A stretch of 64,000 nt of DNA from contig JAJXZJ010000021.1 in the NCBI GenBank assembly GCA_021780105.1, positions 1-64,000 on the forward strand. The letters run 5' to 3'. The stretch is from a bacterium (GTDB lineage: Bacteria; Verrucomicrobiota; Verrucomicrobiia; Limisphaerales; J093). The notes beneath the pieces were generated by a model that was given only the letters and a program-made list of their open reading frames with translations, did no database searches and was not told where the DNA came from. This document shows positions 62,161 to 64,000 of the stretch, in pieces (within the stretch, counting starts at the first letter, position 1; each line of letters opens with the position of its first letter). A program made the translations under genes and the position numbers.

Positions 62161-64000
62161 GTGAAAACGGTGAAACCCGGCTGGCGCGAGCGGAGCTTGT
62201 TCGCGACGCCGCGAGGTTTCATCGCGTCGCTGGTCCTTTTCGCCACGTCGTTGGTGGCGGCAGTTTCCCCACTCACCGTCCACGTTGAATCCACCAACGG
62301 CGCGCCGCGGTTGGTGGTCAACGGCACCCCCGTACGTGCCCGGATGTTCTTCGGAATGCCCGGCCCGGCGCCGATGCCGGTTTCGCCGGCGTGGAAGGAA
62401 GTGAGTTTCGACTTTGTCGCCACCGGCGGCGCCACCAATGGCACGATGCACTTCCGCTTTGGCCACGCGCCGGGCGATGTCTATCTCGACGACATTCACG
62501 TGGCCGATCTCGACGGCGCGATCGACCTCATTCCGCGCTGCGATTTCGAGGGCGGGCTGGAGAGCTTCAAGCGTGACTGGACCTTCTGGCCGGTGGGCGC
62601 CGCGAATACCGTCGGCACCGTGGACGTGTTGGCTGGCGCCGGCCACGGCGGCACCGCCGCGCTCCATGTGAAGCTGAGCGCGCCGGCGAATGGCATGTGG
62701 CCGGACTTCCACATCTACCACGATCCTCGGCTGAGGATTTCCGAAGGCCATCGGTATCGCGTCAGCTTGTGGGTGCGCGCGGAGCCGGCGCGGGATCTCA
62801 CCGTGGCGTTCTATCAACCCGGTGAAACCTTCAAGCAACTCGGCGGCCCACCGGGTGTTTTCGAGACGCAAATCAAACTCGCCGCCGCGGCCGGCGTGAA
62901 CTTCGTCAGCTTCCCCGTCGGTTTGCCATGGCCTCACCCCGGAACGCCGGAAGATTGGTCCAACGAGGATCAGGCGTGCGAAACCGTCCTGCGCGCCAAC
63001 CCGCAGGCACTGCTCGTACCGCGCATCGGCATGGACCCGCCGGCATGGTGGCGGAAGGCACATCCCGACGACGTGATGCAGTGGGAGGACGGCCGCCGCG
63101 GCAAGGCGGTCGTGGCCTCGCCGCGCTACCGACGTGACGCGGCAGAACGGCTGGCAGCGCTCGTGCGGCACTTGGAGGAACAATTCGGCGACCACGTCGC
63201 TGGCTATCATGTATGCGGACAAAACACCGGCGAGTGGTTTTACGAAGCCACGTGGGACCGCCCGCTGAACGGCTACGCGCCCGCCGATCTGGCCGCGTGG
63301 CGGCGCTGGTTGAAAACACATTACGGCGACGACGCGGCCCTGCGCCGCGCGTGGAACGATCCCGCGGTAACCGGCGAGACCGCCGTTGTGCCTTCGCCCG
63401 CCGCGCGTCACGCCGCGCCGGACGGGGTTTTCATTGATCCCGCTGGGGGACAGAGTTTGCTGGATTGGGCCGAGTTCCAACAGGAGGCGATGGCGGATTG
63501 TGTTTGCGAACTGGCGCACGCCGTCCGCACGGCTTCGCAAGGCCGCAAGCTGGTGCTCTTTTTCTACGGCTATGTGTTCGAATTCGCCGCGATCCAGAAC
63601 GCCCCGGCCACCTGCGGCCATTACGCGCTGCGGCGGGTGCTGAACTGCCCGGATATTGACGTGCTCTGTTCGCCGATCTCCTACTTCGACCGCGGCCTGG
63701 GCCAGAGCGCGCCGTCCATGACCGCGGCCGAAAGCGTGGCGCTGGCCGGCAAAATGTGGCTCAACGAGGACGACACACACACCTGTCTGGCGCACGAGGA
63801 TTTTCCCGGGGCCATGCAGCATGTCGCCACGCTGGCGGAGACCAACGAGGAACTGACGCGCAACGTCGCGCAAGAGGCGCTGCGGAATTTCGGAACGTGG
63901 TGGATGGACCTCGGGGCGAGCGGTTGGTTCAACGATCCGGCAATGTGGGCGGAAATGAAACGGCTGCGCGCCCTCGATGAACCACTGCTGCAACACCCCA
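62161..64000 (+). CDS. GH42-like exported glycosidase (partial, runs off the window)
   Basis: The frame is open from the GTG at 62161 to the window end (613 codons and one base), which is why it is missing from the ORF track. The GTG may not be exact; another in-frame GTG is at 62170. A hydrophobic segment (FIASLVLFATSLVAAVSP) suggests a signal peptide. A jelly-roll carbohydrate-binding-like region follows with YLDDIHVADLDGAIDLIP and YRVSLWVRAEP. Then comes a barrel with PAWWRKAHPDDVMQW, VAGYHVCGQNTGEWFYE, ADLAAWRRWLKTHYGD and LRRAWND, resembling GH42-type beta-galactosidases. The acid/base and nucleophile cannot be fixed by eye, so the family call is tentative. Confidence 0.75.
   Translation, partial: MKTVKPGWRERSLFATPRGFIASLVLFATSLVAAVSPLTVHVESTNGAPRLVVNGTPVRARMFFGMPGPAPMPVSPAWKEVSFDFVATGGATNGTMHFRFGHAPGDVYLDDIHVADLDGAIDLIPRCDFEGGLESFKRDWTFWPVGAANTVGTVDVLAGAGHGGTAALHVKLSAPANGMWPDFHIYHDPRLRISEGHRYRVSLWVRAEPARDLTVAFYQPGETFKQLGGPPGVFETQIKLAAAAGVNFVSFPVGLPWPHPGTPEDWSNEDQACETVLRANPQALLVPRIGMDPPAWWRKAHPDDVMQWEDGRRGKAVVASPRYRRDAAERLAALVRHLEEQFGDHVAGYHVCGQNTGEWFYEATWDRPLNGYAPADLAAWRRWLKTHYGDDAALRRAWNDPAVTGETAVVPSPAARHAAPDGVFIDPAGGQSLLDWAEFQQEAMADCVCELAHAVRTASQGRKLVLFFYGYVFEFAAIQNAPATCGHYALRRVLNCPDIDVLCSPISYFDRGLGQSAPSMTAAESVALAGKMWLNEDDTHTCLAHEDFPGAMQHVATLAETNEELTRNVAQEALRNFGTWWMDLGASGWFNDPAMWAEMKRLRALDEPLLQHP

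Overview
This 64 kb window is high-GC bacterial chromosome with dense gene packing. It most resembles a Verrucomicrobiota genome of the Limisphaerales/Pedosphaerales type. Hints are a PEP-CTERM sorted protein, FG-GAP and duplicated-repeat exported proteins, secreted Hcp-like proteins, a GH97 lipoprotein, a ThuA protein and a GH42-like exported enzyme, and 7-bp short tandem repeats. The lineage is inference; no rRNA or tRNA was seen. I saw no integrase, transposase, prophage, CRISPR array or origin.

Layout. 0-5 kb: FmdB zinc ribbon, KorAB 2-oxoacid:ferredoxin oxidoreductase, HAD phosphatase, a small helical protein. 5-6.3 kb: two exported proteins. 6.9-12.4 kb: panB, tlyA-nadK (overlapping), uvrA. 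12.4-21.5 kb: TPR protein, VTC-domain protein, an unrecognised protein, FG-GAP protein, Dabb protein, lipid kinase, murJ. 21.6-27.7 kb: a 2020-residue alpha-2-macroglobulin with a CAEQ thioester motif. 27.8-29.2 kb: two tandem Hcp-fold proteins with signal peptides. 29.5-33.6 kb: argH and a copper-type P1B ATPase.

33.6-36.5 kb (minus strand) is a thiol/redox operon: zf-HC2 anti-sigma-like protein, CoA-disulfide-reductase/rhodanese, DUF6132-thioredoxin fusion, DUF2892 protein. 36.5-45.7 kb holds two GT4 glycosyltransferases, a GH13_18 phosphorylase, a ClC channel, a HAD phosphatase and a GpgS-like glycosyltransferase, together suggestive of glucosylglycerate metabolism.

46-53 kb (minus strand) is the most interesting part. 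A compact operon runs tusA - mvhD-like - HdrA/QmoA-like - HdrA/QmoB-like - small winged-helix-like protein - QmoC/HdrE-like - DsrE-like, followed by an ECF sigma factor and an ICMT-like protein. It joins sulfur-carrier proteins to a quinone-linked Hdr/Qmo flavin/Fe-S module, with no AprAB, DsrAB or HdrB gene in view. Upstream of tusA, upstream of the zf-HC2 gene and upstream of the DUF2892 gene I found the same promoter-like pattern on the minus strand: TGTAAC(C/G)TTT or a near match, then 16-17 nt after the hexamer, CTC(T/C). The window also encodes an ECF sigma factor and a zf-HC2 protein. My leading hypothesis is an ECF-controlled sulfur/thiol redox regulon made of these two operons.

53.7-64 kb: a GH97 lipoprotein, a membrane-tethered solute-binding protein coupled to a five-PAS hybrid histidine kinase, a ThuA-domain protein, and a GH42-like exported protein that runs off the window end and is missing from the ORF track.
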